A stretch of DNA of 34,217 bases, taken from the NCBI GenBank assembly GCA_902770725.1, contig CACXUA010000024.1, positions 1 through 34,217 on the forward strand, in the 5' to 3' direction. The translations under genes and the position numbers were made by a program. Below are positions 33,945 through 34,217 of the stretch, piece after piece. Under the pieces are notes generated by a model. The model was given only the letters and a program-made list of their open reading frames with translations. It did no database searches and had not been told where the DNA came from. The stretch's first letter is position 1, and every line of letters begins with the position of its first letter. This stretch comes from an uncultured Bacteroidales bacterium. Its GTDB lineage: Bacteria > Bacteroidota > Bacteroidia > Bacteroidales > Bacteroidaceae.

Positions 33945-34217
33945 ATGAAAGAGCGCATCGAGTACATCGACCTTGCAAAAGGCATCTGCATCTTTCTGGT
34001 AGTACTGGATCATATATCTGTCGGAAAATACTTCTCGGGCGGGGACTATCCCATGAACGACATCTTCATGCAGACGAGGATGCCGCTTTATTTTATCCTC
34101 TCGGGCTTATTCTTCAAGGACTACGATGGTGGAATCCGCGAGTTCCTGCTGCGCAAGACGAACCGCATCCTTGTTCCATACCTCTTCTTCATGATTGTAT
34201 ATCAGGCATTGGCAAAG
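33945..34217 (+). CDS. Acyltransferase family 3 membrane protein (partial, runs off the window)
   Basis: The first 91 codons of a frame that continues past the right edge. It begins MKERIEYIDLAKGICIFLVV, the hallmark of acyltransferase-3 proteins (helix 1 with the conserved Asp-Ala/Gly), then LDHIS with the catalytic-type His, PLYFILSGLFFKDYDG and a basic RKTNRILVPYLFF. Family members O-acetylate or succinylate surface sugars in the inner membrane. The start is the first ATG after ispF, 10 nt downstream, so co-transcription is likely. Substrate unknown. Confidence 0.88.
   Translation, partial: MKERIEYIDLAKGICIFLVVLDHISVGKYFSGGDYPMNDIFMQTRMPLYFILSGLFFKDYDGGIREFLLRKTNRILVPYLFFMIVYQALAK

Overview
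The window looks like a chromosomal segment from a member of the Bacteroidales, most likely Prevotella-like. Four things point there: the promoters (TTG or TTTG near -33, TAnnTTTG near -7, about 20 nt apart), many lipoproteins and RND/TolC-type exporters, type IX secretion genes (porU, porV), and a secreted protein ending in a YNLAGQR...KGIYI...GKKVL tail. It is mostly ordinary chromosome with core genes. The unusual parts are intergenic repeats and three damaged reading frames.

Layout. 1-178: a 22-nt-period repeat block. 179-5257 (+): nth, pgk, a solute-binding-like lipoprotein that starts at TTG, and a TPR protein. 5258-5573: a 22-nt tandem array and a promoter. 5574-11531 (+): a tripartite RND efflux operon (adaptor, pump, outer-membrane factor); the pump gene has an apparent frameshifting deletion before its last transmembrane helix. 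11583-12476 (+): a glycerophosphodiester phosphodiesterase, followed by a hairpin shared with the convergent GH92 gene. 12564-17835 (-): GH92 mannosidase, MOP-family flippase and glycosyltransferase. 17948-21111 (+): rplM-rpsI with a structured leader, then rpsB-tsf and a terminator. 21279-21415: two more tandem arrays. 21552-23138 (-): a membrane-spanning TPR/HTH regulator, divergent from 23411-27050 (+): a secreted protein, a membrane-anchored thioredoxin-like protein and a small beta-barrel protein. 27087-27639: a gene remnant with a shift at an A7 tract. 27792-34217 (+): FAH-family hydrolase, porU (frameshifted), porV, ispF and the start of an acyltransferase-3 gene.

How genes may work together. 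PorU and PorV belong to the type IX attachment complex that processes and anchors cargo, and the 23411 product may be such cargo. The flippase and glycosyltransferase fit surface-glycan assembly. The TPR/HTH protein may control the operon it faces; a paired TTGGGAG/CTCCCAA hairpin lies between them.

Most notable observations: a family of intergenic arrays sharing an exact 22-nt period at four loci, three of them visibly placed just 3' of genes; a predicted extra transmembrane hairpin inside a periplasmic domain of the RND pump; a palindromic repeat family, one copy of which is translated as part of a signal peptide; and frameshifts in porU, the pump gene and the 27-kb remnant that could be biological or assembly errors. 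All assignments come from reading the sequence and recalling family motifs; no database search was run.
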